In this document: one piece after another, positions 1 to 8,676 of the stretch
How positions within the stretch are numbered: the stretch's first letter is position 1
Layout: every line of letters starts with the position of its first letter
NCBI GenBank assembly: GCA_013297995.1
Contig: JAAFJB010000015.1
Location: forward strand, 1-54,008
Reading direction: 5' to 3'
DNA from: Chitinophagales bacterium
Lineage (GTDB): Bacteria > Bacteroidota > Bacteroidia > Chitinophagales > Chitinophagaceae
Length of the DNA: 54,008 bases
Notes under the pieces: model-generated
What the model saw: the letters and a program-made list of their open reading frames with translations, nothing else
Database searches by the model: none
What the model was told of the DNA's origin: nothing
Position numbers and translations under genes: made by a program

Positions 1-566
1 ATTCCTAAAACTGCCTTTTTTATACCATTCACATTGCTCAATTTTTATATATTCATATTGAAACAAAATTTTATAATAATTAACCGATCCAAAATATTGA
101 TTTTCAATTAATAATGACTGCATAATAAAATTTGTTTAACGAGGTGGTGTATTGAAAATAATAATCCATTAAAAGGCGTAATATATTTGCTATAAAAAAT
201 AAGTTTTACTTTATAATTATTTAATTATCAATATATTATCCAAAATAAAATTGACTATAAAATTTAGTTTTCATTTTTCACTATTTAATTGCATAAAAAA
301 CTAATATTATTAGTAATAAAGATACGCTAAATTAGGCTAAGTAGTTGCGCTAAATGCAGAACTCCTACCCTAGTAGCTGATTTCACCATTGTAAGGAAAT
401 CCTGTTCAAATTAAACCTTGGGTTAAAATAATAACCCTACTTGCTTTAGAAGTAGGTAGGGTTATTGATATTGATTTCCCCAACCCAATAAATAAATAAA
501 CTAGTTTTGTAAATAATGGTATTTATTCTTTTTAACCCTTTACCATAAATCATATACAGCCAATAC
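1..566. other. AT-rich non-coding left edge
   Basis: No reading frame of useful length or recognisable product is visible on either strand. The first 300 bases are almost entirely A and T. The only structure I can point to is the hairpin at 430-466. The stretch may hold the promoter of the lipoprotein gene at 567, but I found no convincing TAnnTTTG element close to that start. Confidence 0.6.
430..466. terminator. Hairpin, possible terminator
   Basis: AATAACCCTAC at 430-440 pairs perfectly with GTAGGGTTATT at 456-466, and an inner CTACTT/AAGTAG pairing competes with it. Read on the minus strand, the hairpin is followed by a T-rich stretch. It could terminate a transcript coming from either side, but no gene next to it explains it. 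The structure is seen; the function is inferred. Confidence 0.4.
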
Positions 567-1040
567 ATGAAGAAATTAAACCTAAGCATAGAGAAATCAG
601 TTCAAGTATATTTATTATTTCTGCTTTTTTTATTCGCTTCTTGCGCAACACCCAAAAATTTTGAATACCGTGATACCCGAAATATAAAACTGAATAGTTT
701 GGGCTTTAACGAGTCTACCCTCAGCTTTGAACTAGTATATTTTAACCCCAATAATTTTGGTATGGATTTGAAAACGGTGGATAGTGAAGTGTATATTGAC
801 AGTCTCTACCTGGGTAAATTTCAACTGGACACTTTGATGCATATTCCGAAACTAAGTGAATTTACCCTGCCTTCTACCATTCAATTAGACATGCGCAACC
901 TAATGAAAAACGCAGCCAAACTGATGTTTAAAAAAGAGGTATCGATTCAAGCAAAAGGCACCGTAAAAGCAGGTAAGGGCGGCTTTTACAAAACAGTTCC
1001 CTTTACCTATGAAACCAAACAATCACTCAGCCTATTTTAG
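567..1040 (+). CDS. LEA type 2-like lipoprotein
   Basis: A 157-residue protein with a short charged start, a hydrophobic segment (about residues 14-24) and a lipobox ending FASC with Cys26, so it is predicted to be a lipoprotein. The rest reads as a single beta-rich domain of the LEA14/WHy type: alternating polar and hydrophobic strands and a 'YFNPNNFGMDLK' stretch typical of that fold (N-P-N near the start of a strand). Members are common single-domain lipoproteins in Bacteroidota with no settled function. The gene stands alone, convergent with the gene at 1065. The ATG at 567 is the only start that includes the whole signal peptide. Confidence 0.7.
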   Translation: MKKLNLSIEKSVQVYLLFLLFLFASCATPKNFEYRDTRNIKLNSLGFNESTLSFELVYFNPNNFGMDLKTVDSEVYIDSLYLGKFQLDTLMHIPKLSEFTLPSTIQLDMRNLMKNAAKLMFKKEVSIQAKGTVKAGKGGFYKTVPFTYETKQSLSLF

Positions 1041-1064
1041 CATTTTTCAGGAAATTAACCACAA

Positions 1065-1466
1065 TTAATAATAGGGTTGTATATGGCAGGGTTTTTTAGG
1101 CTGGGGGCCACCACCCTCTTCCGCACGCTTACAAATAGGTGGTAATTTGACATAAGATTCTGGCTCCGCCTTATCAGTATCCGCATCAAATCCTGCATTG
1201 TTTAAAGCTGCTTTTATCATAGCCGCATTGGTTCTATCGGGCCAATACTGAACTTTAATTTCGCCTTGTAATAGGTTTATTTTCCATTGAATCATACCCG
1301 ATTCCATGTTGGCCTTATTCTCCACTACCAAGTATTTTTCTAGCATTACTTTACATTCCCAACACTTTAAATTGGCCGATTTAATGGTTACCCATTCCTG
1401 TTTGGGCATTTGTGCTTTTAGGCTCGCAAAGCAGAAGCTGCATAAAATAATAATCATGTATTTCAT
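1065..1466 (-). CDS. Secreted heavy-metal-associated (HMA-like) domain protein
   Basis: 133 residues. Residues 1-19 form a signal peptide ending LKAQ. Residues 25-95 resemble a ferredoxin-like HMA fold with a CWEC pair at 35-38 in the position of the usual metal-binding CxxC, followed by the pattern 'GEIKVQYWPDRTNAAMIKAA', which matches the second strand and helix of HMA domains. The C-terminus is Pro/Gly rich with two further Cys. A periplasmic copper- or other metal-binding role is plausible but not shown. The gene lies 19 nt downstream of the pyrE stop codon on the same strand, so it may be read through from pyrE. Confidence 0.6.
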   Translation of the reverse strand: MKYMIIILCSFCFASLKAQMPKQEWVTIKSANLKCWECKVMLEKYLVVENKANMESGMIQWKINLLQGEIKVQYWPDRTNAAMIKAALNNAGFDADTDKAEPESYVKLPPICKRAEEGGGPQPKKPCHIQPYY

Positions 1467-1485
1467 CGGTCTGTTTTTTAATTAC

Positions 1486-2124
1486 TTATTCTGCATTCCT
1501 ACCCCACCCACTTGGGTTTTTACTCCATTCCAATAAAGTATCTTTATCTGTAGCTGATACCATTGCTTTTTCAATAGCCAAATCTATTAGGGTACCATAA
1601 TTAGTCAACGAACTTGTAGGAACTCCCGCATCGGCACAGGCTTTGGTTGCAGCTTCAAATCCATAGGTAAATATACTTACCATTCCAATCACTTCTACGC
1701 CAGCAGCGCGCAGCACTTCTACCACTTGGAGACTACTCTTACCCGTAGATATAAGATCTTCTATCACCAATACCCGCTGCCCAGGCTCAAAAGCACCTTC
1801 TATCTGGTTTCCCAACCCATGCTCTTTGGGCTTGGGACGCACATATATAAAAGGCAGTTTTAACTGGTCAGCCGCCATAGCTCCCCAAGGAATTCCTGCC
1901 GTTGCTACTCCCGCCAATAAATCTGCCTGCGGATACAATTCAAATATAATATTGCAAAGCTCACTCTTAATAAATTCGCGGATATAAGGAAACGATAATA
2001 CTTTTCGGTTATCGCAGTAAATGGGACTCTTCCATCCACTGGCCCAGGTAAAGGGACTGGATGGACTCAATTTAACCGCTTTAACCTGTAATAATTTCTC
2101 AGCAACCGCTTTTTCGTTTGTCAT
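1486..2124 (-). CDS. pyrE: Orotate phosphoribosyltransferase
   Basis: Converts orotate and PRPP to orotidine 5'-phosphate in de novo pyrimidine synthesis (cytosol). The 212 residues match the family length. The PRPP-binding loop VLVIEDLISTGKSS sits at about 118-131, and the substrate loop 'RPKPKEHGLGNQIEG' with its Lys/His residues at about 96-110. The ATG at 2124 is well placed. It is divergent from the Nudix gene (62 nt between start codons). The rest of the pyrimidine genes in the window (pyrB, pyrR) lie 1 kb further right on the same strand, beyond the Nudix gene. Confidence 0.95.
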   Translation of the reverse strand: MTNEKAVAEKLLQVKAVKLSPSSPFTWASGWKSPIYCDNRKVLSFPYIREFIKSELCNIIFELYPQADLLAGVATAGIPWGAMAADQLKLPFIYVRPKPKEHGLGNQIEGAFEPGQRVLVIEDLISTGKSSLQVVEVLRAAGVEVIGMVSIFTYGFEAATKACADAGVPTSSLTNYGTLIDLAIEKAMVSATDKDTLLEWSKNPSGWGRNAE

Positions 2125-2186
2125 GCTGCGAAAGTAAATCCATTTTTTGAATGGTGAAATACAGAATTTAATGCACCTTAGCTTTT

Positions 2187-2597
2187 ATGGAAAAAAAGCG
2201 CATTATTGCAGCCGGTGGATTGGTAATAAATGGAGAGAATAAACTACTCATGATTTTTAGAAGGGGCTTTTGGGATTTACCAAAAGGAAAGTTAGATGAT
2301 GGGGAAACAATTGAAGCCTGTGCTATAAGAGAAGTGGAAGAAGAAACGGGTGTAACTGATATTGAATTGGGTGATTTGATCACCATTACTCACCACGAAT
2401 ATTTTGATACTTACTTGCAAGAATCGGTAATTAAAGAAAGTCACTGGTATGCCATGAAAGTAAAAGGCAGCCCTACACTTATTCCGCAGACAGAAGAAGA
2501 TATTACCGATATTGAATGGGTAGCTGCCATTACCCGAGATGCCTATTTAAAAAAATCCTATCCCAGCATTCAGGAAGTGGCGCGTATTTTCTTTTAA
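2187..2597 (+). CDS. Nudix hydrolase
   Basis: A 136-residue single-domain Nudix hydrolase. The full 23-residue Nudix box is present at residues 34-56 (G-x5-E-x7-R-E-x-x-E-E-x-G-V), with REVEEETGV carrying the metal-binding glutamates. The family cleaves nucleoside diphosphates linked to another group; the substrate cannot be read from the sequence, and candidates include diadenosine polyphosphates and oxidised nucleotides. It is divergent from pyrE and convergent with coaD (2 nt between stop codons). Start ATG at 2187. Confidence 0.9.
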   Translation: MEKKRIIAAGGLVINGENKLLMIFRRGFWDLPKGKLDDGETIEACAIREVEEETGVTDIELGDLITITHHEYFDTYLQESVIKESHWYAMKVKGSPTLIPQTEEDITDIEWVAAITRDAYLKKSYPSIQEVARIFF

Positions 2598-2599
2598 TT

Positions 2600-3064
2600 T
2601 TATAGTGAATTAATCACCGCCTGTGGAAGAAATGGTGAAGCATTGCCACCATTACGCAAAATATCGCGAACAATGGTAGAGGCAACAGATGTGTACTTGG
2701 GTTCTCCGGTTAAAAAAATAGTCTCCACCTCATTGTCCAGTGTTCTATTGGCGTCTGCAATGGTTTTCTCATATTCAAAATCACTCACGTAACGGATGCC
2801 CCTGAGTATAAATCTGGCACCAATTTTTTTACAGTAATGAATGGTGAGTCCATCATAAATCACACTCTCTACTTTGGGTTCATTGGCATAAATTTCATTA
2901 AACCACTCCATGCGCTGTTCCGCAGAAAACATAGGATTTTTTGAAGAGTTGATGCCAATACCCACAATTATTTTATCGAATAATGGGAGTGCTCTATTAA
3001 TAATATCTGTATGCCCCAAAGTAACTGGGTCAAAAGTACCAGGGAAAAGACAAATGCGTTGCAT
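2600..3064 (-). CDS. coaD: Phosphopantetheine adenylyltransferase
   Basis: Transfers AMP from ATP to 4'-phosphopantetheine, the penultimate step of coenzyme A synthesis. The 154 residues are typical of the family. The nucleotidyltransferase signature GTFDPVTLGH (residues 9-18) supplies the T/HxGH residues, and 'TSVASTIVRDI' near residues 125-135 matches the conserved ISSTxVR motif. It follows pyrB by 41 nt on the same strand and may be co-transcribed with pyrR-pyrB. Confidence 0.95.
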   Translation of the reverse strand: MQRICLFPGTFDPVTLGHTDIINRALPLFDKIIVGIGINSSKNPMFSAEQRMEWFNEIYANEPKVESVIYDGLTIHYCKKIGARFILRGIRYVSDFEYEKTIADANRTLDNEVETIFLTGEPKYTSVASTIVRDILRNGGNASPFLPQAVINSL

Positions 3065-3105
3065 ATTGATTTGTTTGATCGTTTGTGAGTACTTTTTTTA
3101 TTCGT

Positions 3106-4032
3106 CTATCCCTCTCTGCCCGCCAGCAGGTACAATACCGCCATTCGAACTGCCACCCCATTTTCTACCTGATTTAATATAATGGAATTAGGCCCATCGG
3201 CTACCTCACTGTCCATTTCAACACCACGGTTGATGGGTCCTGGATGCATGATTACAATATTTTTCCCCAGTCCATCCAACATTTTCTGCTTGATGCCGTA
3301 AGCAAGATTGTATTCGCGTAGGGAAGAAAAAAGCGGCTGATTTTGTCGCTCCAACTGAATCCGCAATACATTAGCCACATCACACCATTGCAATGCCTGC
3401 TGTAAGTTATACGTTACTTTAACCCCTAGGGCTTCTCCTATATATTTGGGAATTAAAGTGGGGGGGCCAACCACCATAACTTCCGCTCCCATTTTGCGCA
3501 ATAAATACATATTGCTGAGTGCAACGCGACTGTGCATAATATCTCCTATAATAGCTACCCTTACCCCTTCTAGCGTTCCTAATTTCTCCTGCATAGAAAA
3601 TGCATCCAGCAATGCTTGAGTTGGATGCTCATTAATGCCATCGCCTGCGTTTACAATAGCTGCGGGAATATATTTGGCTAGAAAATGAGGGGCTCCTGAG
3701 GCACTATGCCGCATCACCACCATATCTACTTTCATGCTCAATATATTGTTAACCGTATCTAATAAGGTTTCTCCTTTTGCTGCAGAAGAACTGCTGGCAG
3801 TAAAATTAAGTGTGTCCGCAGAGAGCCTTCTTTCTGCCAATTCAAAAGACATTCTAGTTCGGGTTGAATTCTCATAAAAGAGATTCACAATGGTAACGTC
3901 TCGCAGTGAGGGTACTTTCTTTACTGGCCTTTGAAGCACTTCTTTAAACTGTGTTGCAGTTGAAAGAATAAGCTGTATATCCTCTTTTAGGAGGTCTTTG
4001 ATACCAAGTAAATGTTTGGTAGATAGTTTCAT
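3106..4032 (-). CDS. pyrB: Aspartate carbamoyltransferase catalytic subunit
   Basis: Condenses carbamoyl phosphate and aspartate, the first committed pyrimidine step. 308 residues, the usual catalytic-chain length. The carbamoyl-phosphate motif STRTR is at 56-60, followed by MSFE; 'EHPTQALLD' (about 135-143) and 'HPGPINRGVE' (about 264-273) are the other family signatures. No regulatory subunit (pyrI) gene is present next to it. It lies 20 nt downstream of pyrR, so control through PyrR is likely, although I see no PyrR-type attenuator that I could name. Confidence 0.95.
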   Translation of the reverse strand: MKLSTKHLLGIKDLLKEDIQLILSTATQFKEVLQRPVKKVPSLRDVTIVNLFYENSTRTRMSFELAERRLSADTLNFTASSSSAAKGETLLDTVNNILSMKVDMVVMRHSASGAPHFLAKYIPAAIVNAGDGINEHPTQALLDAFSMQEKLGTLEGVRVAIIGDIMHSRVALSNMYLLRKMGAEVMVVGPPTLIPKYIGEALGVKVTYNLQQALQWCDVANVLRIQLERQNQPLFSSLREYNLAYGIKQKMLDGLGKNIVIMHPGPINRGVEMDSEVADGPNSIILNQVENGVAVRMAVLYLLAGREG

Positions 4033-4052
4033 TAAAAATCAAAATTAGTGAA

Positions 4053-4574
4053 TTACACCAAAACAACTTCGTCTTTTTCATCCTTTTCCCGCCAATTCAC
4101 TTTTACCCGATCTGTTACAATGGTGTCAATGGCTTTGCCAGCAAAGTCGGGTTGAATGGGTAGCTCTCTACTAAAACGCCTGTCAATGAGTACACATAAT
4201 GCCACTTTAGAGGGCCTACCAAAATCGAGTAAAGCATCCAGCGCAGCGCGTATGGTTCGACCTGTGTACAATACATCATCAATTAGAATGACTGTTTTGC
4301 CTTCTATACTAAATGGTATATCGGTGGCATTGGCAATATGGAGACTCTTGCGAACATCGTCCCGGTAAAAAGTGATATCTAATTTGCCATAATGCAGTTT
4401 TTTTTCTGGAAGTATTCCCTCCAATTCAGCTACAATACGATCACTCAAATATATACCCCTCGGCTGCAAACCAATCAATACGGTATTTTCTAGTTCAGCA
4501 TTGTTTTCTAGCATCTGGTGCGCCAATCGCTTTACCGTTAATGCCATTTGCTGTTCGGATAAAATAGTAGTCAA
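4053..4574 (-). CDS. pyrR: PyrR bifunctional regulator / uracil phosphoribosyltransferase
   Basis: Members bind pyr mRNA leaders and also have weak uracil phosphoribosyltransferase activity. 173 residues. The PRPP-binding signature VILIDDVLYTGRT is at 95-107, and 'IGLQPRGIYLSDRI' near 34-47 is the PyrR-specific region. The chosen start is a TTG at 4574, because the residues following it (ILSEQQMALTVKRLAHQ) look like part of the fold; an ATG at 4547 would give 164 residues. It is the first gene of pyrR-pyrB-coaD and divergent from recF. Confidence 0.9.
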   Translation of the reverse strand: MTTILSEQQMALTVKRLAHQMLENNAELENTVLIGLQPRGIYLSDRIVAELEGILPEKKLHYGKLDITFYRDDVRKSLHIANATDIPFSIEGKTVILIDDVLYTGRTIRAALDALLDFGRPSKVALCVLIDRRFSRELPIQPDFAGKAIDTIVTDRVKVNWREKDEKDEVVLV

Positions 4575-4656
4575 TTTAAAAATTTGAATAAAAATAAATC
4601 CTTTCTTCCATACCTAAGCCAATAAATTAGCTGGGTTCTCCCTTACTTTGCAGGGC

Positions 4657-5739
4657 ATGCTACAACTTCAAGAAATAGAATTGGTGCAGTTTAGGAATTA
4701 TACCCAGCAAAAAATCAGTTTTACGGAGCGGATTGTAGCGGTTTGTGGACTCAATGGTACTGGCAAGACCAACCTATTAGATGCTATTTACTACCTCGGT
4801 TTCTCCCGCAGTTATTTTAGTAGAACCGATGCGCAGAATGTACAACATGGTAATTTTGGGATGCGCTTATCGGGACAGTTTACCCTACTAAACAATCCTT
4901 ATACCATCACTTGTATACTTCGCGAAAACAATCGGAAAGAGCTGACCGTAAACGATGAATTGTATAAAAAAATTTCTGATCATGTAGGTAAATTCCCTTG
5001 TGTAATGATTGCACCCGATGATATTGCATTAATTGCAGGAGGTGGGGAAGAAAGAAGAAAATTGATAGATACTATTTTATCGCAAACCGATCACCAGTAC
5101 TTAATTAGTTTAATCAGCTACACAAAAATTCTACAACAACGCAATGGCTTTTTAAAGCAGCAAGAAGCATCTGGAAATATAGATCAAACCCTACTTTCTA
5201 CATTGAATGAGCAACTGGTTCAATCTGGCAATTATTTGTTTGAAGAACGAAAAAAATTTCTGGATCAGTTTATACCACTGATTGAAGAAAAGTACCAAGA
5301 AATTGCTGGAAAAACAGATGAGCTCACCATGAGCTATGAGAGCCAGTTGCTTACGCTAAGCTTCGGTGATTTACTGGCTAATTCTTTTAAAAAAGACCTT
5401 TTATTGCAAAGAACTACCAAGGGCATTCACCGCGATGACCTGCTCATTCAATTGAACCAATACGCATTTAAGTCAGAAGCATCACAGGGGCAGCGCAAGA
5501 GTTTACTATTTGCTATTAAATTGGCTGAATGGCAATACCTGAAAGAAAAGAAAGGCTTCCCCCCTATTTTATTATTGGATGATATTTTTGAGAAACTAGA
5601 CGAGAAACGCATGTTCCAATTGTTGAAAAGTGTTTGTAGTACAGCATATGGTCAAGTTTTTATCACCGATACCCATGCAGTTCGCCTAAAAGCGCAATTG
5701 GAACAAACAGGCACTGCTTTTCAGTTACTAGAATTATAA
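4657..5739 (+). CDS. recF: DNA replication and repair protein RecF
   Basis: An SMC-like ATPase that loads recombination machinery at gaps in single-stranded DNA. With the ATG at 4657 it has 360 residues, the normal RecF length. Walker A GLNGTGKT is at residues 31-38, the ABC signature region 'SQGQRKSLLFAIKLAE' at about 275-290, and Walker B 'ILLLDDIFEKLD' at about 305-316. A TTG at 4648 in the same frame would add only three residues; the ATG is preferred because family members begin with the strand 'LQEIELVQFRNY'. The DUF721 gene follows after 19 nt, a common arrangement in Bacteroidota. Confidence 0.95.
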   Translation: MLQLQEIELVQFRNYTQQKISFTERIVAVCGLNGTGKTNLLDAIYYLGFSRSYFSRTDAQNVQHGNFGMRLSGQFTLLNNPYTITCILRENNRKELTVNDELYKKISDHVGKFPCVMIAPDDIALIAGGGEERRKLIDTILSQTDHQYLISLISYTKILQQRNGFLKQQEASGNIDQTLLSTLNEQLVQSGNYLFEERKKFLDQFIPLIEEKYQEIAGKTDELTMSYESQLLTLSFGDLLANSFKKDLLLQRTTKGIHRDDLLIQLNQYAFKSEASQGQRKSLLFAIKLAEWQYLKEKKGFPPILLLDDIFEKLDEKRMFQLLKSVCSTAYGQVFITDTHAVRLKAQLEQTGTAFQLLEL

Positions 5740-5758
5740 GAAGCTGTACCTTTACACT

Positions 5759-6040
5759 ATGGCTGAAATGCATATAGGCGACGCAATTAAGGGATTAATT
5801 AAGAAAAGTAATTTAAAAAATGGCATTCGTGCTGTTCAGATAGAAGAAATTTGGGAACAGTTAATGGGTAAAACCATTGCGAAGTACACCGATAAAATTC
5901 AAATCATACAGCGTAAACTTTTTATTCATACCAATATAGGTCCCTTAAAAAACGAACTTCAATACCAAAAGCCACAGATCATTCAACGAATTAATGAAGC
6001 ATTTGGCGAAGAAATTATTAACGAAGTTGTGATTCAATAA
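5759..6040 (+). CDS. DUF721 / DciA-like protein
   Basis: A 93-residue protein of the DUF721 family. The pattern 'WEQLMGKTIAKYTDKIQIIQRKLFI' (a W-x4-G-x6-T shape around residues 33-50) and the C-terminal 'L..EL.....II.RIN' helix are typical. Some members (DciA) load the replicative helicase DnaB in bacteria without DnaC. The position directly after recF supports a replication or repair role. Whether this short Bacteroidota form acts as a helicase loader is inference. Confidence 0.75.
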   Translation: MAEMHIGDAIKGLIKKSNLKNGIRAVQIEEIWEQLMGKTIAKYTDKIQIIQRKLFIHTNIGPLKNELQYQKPQIIQRINEAFGEEIINEVVIQ

Positions 6041-6093
6041 ACAGCTAATTAGCGGCCTGCCCTGAATCTACTTTTGGGTAAATATATTAAGTA

Positions 6094-7185
6094 CTAAAAA
6101 TGATATCTATTTGCGTCTACATAGCTAAACTTACCAATAATGGTAGCACTTTTCATTACTAAAAATGTAGGTTTTACCCTAGCAGCGGTTTTGAGAACTG
6201 TGGCATCACAATTTAATGCTATAATTTCTGGAAAAAAAGCTTTCAACGGCTCTGCTTCTGCAGACACAATGATGATTGGAATATGTTTTGTGTGTAATTT
6301 TTGTAAAATAGGTTTCAATACTTTGTTCCACTCCGTTATGTTTTCTGCATTTTGAACCAGTAGCAGTATATATTTTTCTTTTCTTGCAAAAACGGCTGCT
6401 GTGGTATCATTTCCAGATAAGGTTTGTAAGGAGAAATCAGTAATAGCGGGTTTTAATCCATTGCCTTTTTTTACCAACTTATCTTGTCGACCTATATAAA
6501 TATATTGCTCATCAAAATCAGCGGGAAAATTAGATTGATCGAATTTGATCCGCTTTCCATTTTTTTGGTACTCAAATTCAATCTGTACACTATCGGTTAT
6601 GGCTCCGGCGGGTATTTTCATTTGTTCAACAATATTGTTGCCTACTTTATACGGAAGGCAATCAATAATAGGTAAGTGCCTTAAAACATACCATTGGGTT
6701 ATTAAGGTAAAAACCATGGTTACTAATAATACAAAAACAGCTGATTGCTGTGGAATAATTGGTTGAATAGAATTCCGTTTAGCAAATACAATTCCTATCA
6801 ATAAAAGCAGTATCAAATCTTTCCCAAAAGATTGGGCAGCGGAAAGCGGAATACAATCACCAAAGCAGCCACAGGTTTTTATCTTCCCAGAAAAAAGAGC
6901 AAACCCAGTTAAAAAAGTAAAAAAAACAATCAAAACCAATAAAAGCCAACTAAACAGTTTAATTCTCCATCCAATTATTACAGCTACCCCTGCAAGTACT
7001 TCAAAGCAATTCATGGCAATAGAAAAAATTAAAGCATAATCATTTAAAAAAATCAAATGCCCAACTTCAAAAAATTCTTGCATTTTATAGCCCAACCCTA
7101 CGGGATCGTTAACTTTAATAAGCCCCGAAAAAATAAATAATAGCCCTACCACCCACCTGATGAAATGTATAATCCGACTGTTCAT
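6094..7185 (-). CDS. DoxX/MauE-type membrane protein with thioredoxin-like tail (BT_3928-like)
   Basis: 363 residues. The N-terminal half (about 1-165) has four or five membrane segments with the DoxX-like opening 'IRWVVGLLFIFSGLIKVNDPVG' split over residues 9-30 and a CGCFGD pair of cysteines near 108-113, as in MauE-type redox membrane proteins. The C-terminal half looks like a thioredoxin fold outside the membrane but has lost the CxxC active site. The family recurs in Bacteroidota beside DUF1599 and folP, as here; DUF1599 ends 3 nt before this start. A redox or quinone-linked role is likely; the substrate is unknown. Confidence 0.75.
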   Translation of the reverse strand: MNSRIIHFIRWVVGLLFIFSGLIKVNDPVGLGYKMQEFFEVGHLIFLNDYALIFSIAMNCFEVLAGVAVIIGWRIKLFSWLLLVLIVFFTFLTGFALFSGKIKTCGCFGDCIPLSAAQSFGKDLILLLLIGIVFAKRNSIQPIIPQQSAVFVLLVTMVFTLITQWYVLRHLPIIDCLPYKVGNNIVEQMKIPAGAITDSVQIEFEYQKNGKRIKFDQSNFPADFDEQYIYIGRQDKLVKKGNGLKPAITDFSLQTLSGNDTTAAVFARKEKYILLLVQNAENITEWNKVLKPILQKLHTKHIPIIIVSAEAEPLKAFFPEIIALNCDATVLKTAARVKPTFLVMKSATIIGKFSYVDANRYHF

Positions 7186-7188
7186 ATA

Positions 7189-7734
7189 TCAATGTTTACC
7201 TTCTTCAATAAGAATCAATGCAAATGCTGCATAATTAACAATATCAATATAATTGGCGTCAATACCTTCGCTTATAAGGGTTATACCATTATTATGCAGA
7301 ATCTGTTTTATGCGCAATAGTTTTACCAGTATTAAATCTGCAAAGCTTTCTTGACTCATTTCCCTCCATGCTTCGCCATAATCGTGGTTTTTGGCTAGCA
7401 TAGTAGCTCTAGCTAACTCAATTTGGGCATTGTACAAATCAGTAGCTTTAGTTGCATCTATTTCTTCAACGGTTGGATTATTTAACTCCAGTTGAATTAA
7501 TCCAATTACAGCGTAATTCACTATTCCTTTGAATTCGGAGAGAATATCGTCGCCTATTTTTTGGGTTTTTAAGTCTTGTATGGTTCTAATACGAAGGGCT
7601 TTTATAAATAGTTGATCAACCACGGAAATGGTTCTTAATACCCGCCATGCAGTACCATAGTCGGTTGTTTTTTTTACAAAAATGCTTTCACAGGTAGCAA
7701 TGGCGGCATCATATTGTGTATAGGTATTCAACAT
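7189..7734 (-). CDS. DUF1599 protein with two internal repeats
   Basis: 181 residues from the ATG at 7734; a TTG at 7797 would add 21 residues that do not look like the family. The protein is two copies of one unit: 'DYGTAWRVLRTISVVDQLFI' followed by KALRIRTI in the first half, and 'DYGEAWREMSQESFADLILV' followed by KLLRIKQI in the second. This DYGxAWR repeat is the DUF1599 signature. No biochemical role is established. It is divergent from folP (66 nt between start codons) and almost touches the DoxX-like gene, so the two are probably one transcript. Confidence 0.8.
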   Translation of the reverse strand: MLNTYTQYDAAIATCESIFVKKTTDYGTAWRVLRTISVVDQLFIKALRIRTIQDLKTQKIGDDILSEFKGIVNYAVIGLIQLELNNPTVEEIDATKATDLYNAQIELARATMLAKNHDYGEAWREMSQESFADLILVKLLRIKQILHNNGITLISEGIDANYIDIVNYAAFALILIEEGKH

Positions 7735-7800
7735 TATTCTATTGGGTTTAACTGCTTTGGGAATATCTTTGAAATAAGTGCAATTTAATAGAATCAACTG

Positions 7801-8625
7801 ATGTTTACATTTAACTGCAAAGGAAGTTTATGGATATTAACTGAGCCCATCGTAATGGGCATCATCAATGCTACGCCAGATTCGTTTTTTGCTGCCAGCA
7901 GAAATTCTTCTCCTAGTGCGGCAATTGATACTGCTTTTAACATGGCAGAAGCGGGTGTTAGCATACTTGATATAGGTGGTCAGAGTACCCGACCTGGTAG
8001 TAATTTTGTTCACGCAGATACCGAAGAAGAAAGGGTTATTCCTATTATAACATTACTGCATAAAGCATTCCCAAGCCTACTTATTTCTATTGATACGTTT
8101 CATCCTTCGGTTGCAGTGGCTGCAGTAGCGGCAGGTGCTTCTATAGTGAATGATATTAGTGGAGGTAGATTTCACAATGATATGTTGTCTGCTGTAGCTG
8201 CGTTGAAAGTGCCGTATATCTGTATGCATAGCAGCGGAACCCTTGCAACCATGCATGAAAAAATAAATTACAACAATATCAGTTTGGAACTTTACGACTA
8301 TTTTACAGAGAGAATAAAAGCCTGTGAGTTGGCTGGTATAAAAGACATTATACTGGATCCAGGATTTGGGTTTGGAAAAACAGTCTCCAATAATTTTACA
8401 TTATTAAAAGAAATGGCTACACTAAAAGTTTTCGGCAAACCCATACTGTTGGGCGTTTCCAGAAAATCTACCATTTACCAAACCCTACAAATTACTGCGG
8501 AAGCATCATTAAATGGAACCACTGTATTAAATACATTGGGCATAATGAACGGGGCTGATATACTTCGGGTACACGATGTAAAGGAAGCAGTTCAGTGCAT
8601 ACAGTTATGCAGCAAGATGCAATAA
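7801..8625 (+). CDS. folP: Dihydropteroate synthase
   Basis: Joins para-aminobenzoate to hydroxymethyl-dihydropterin diphosphate in folate synthesis; the sulfonamide target. 274 residues, normal length. Family signatures are all present: 'GIINATPDSFF' at about 20-30, 'DIGGQSTRPGS' at about 57-67, 'DPGFGFGKT' at about 182-190 and 'LLGVSRKS' at about 219-226. The ATG at 7801 is clear. The gene ends in the hairpin at 8627-8657 facing the convergent FKBP gene. Confidence 0.95.
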   Translation: MFTFNCKGSLWILTEPIVMGIINATPDSFFAASRNSSPSAAIDTAFNMAEAGVSILDIGGQSTRPGSNFVHADTEEERVIPIITLLHKAFPSLLISIDTFHPSVAVAAVAAGASIVNDISGGRFHNDMLSAVAALKVPYICMHSSGTLATMHEKINYNNISLELYDYFTERIKACELAGIKDIILDPGFGFGKTVSNNFTLLKEMATLKVFGKPILLGVSRKSTIYQTLQITAEASLNGTTVLNTLGIMNGADILRVHDVKEAVQCIQLCSKMQ

Positions 8626-8626
8626 A

Positions 8627-8657
8627 AATGCCCGCAAACCAATGGTTAGCAGGCATT
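8627..8657. terminator. Bidirectional hairpin between folP and the FKBP gene
   Basis: AATGCCCGC (8627-8635) pairs with GCAGGCATT (8649-8657) with one mismatch, and an inner AACCA/TGGTT extends the stem. It starts 2 nt after the folP stop and lies 20 nt from the end of the convergent FKBP gene, so it can serve both. Confidence 0.65.
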
Positions 8658-8676
8658 CTAGTAAATTATTAATGGA

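Noticed and set aside
1..429. Possible replication origin or small RNA in the AT-rich left edge
   Set aside because: High A+T alone is not enough; I found no DnaA-box cluster, and recF is not beside dnaA or dnaN here.
3106..4656. PyrR-type attenuator before pyrR
   Set aside because: The region between pyrR and recF is short and I could not identify a convincing anti-terminator/terminator pair.
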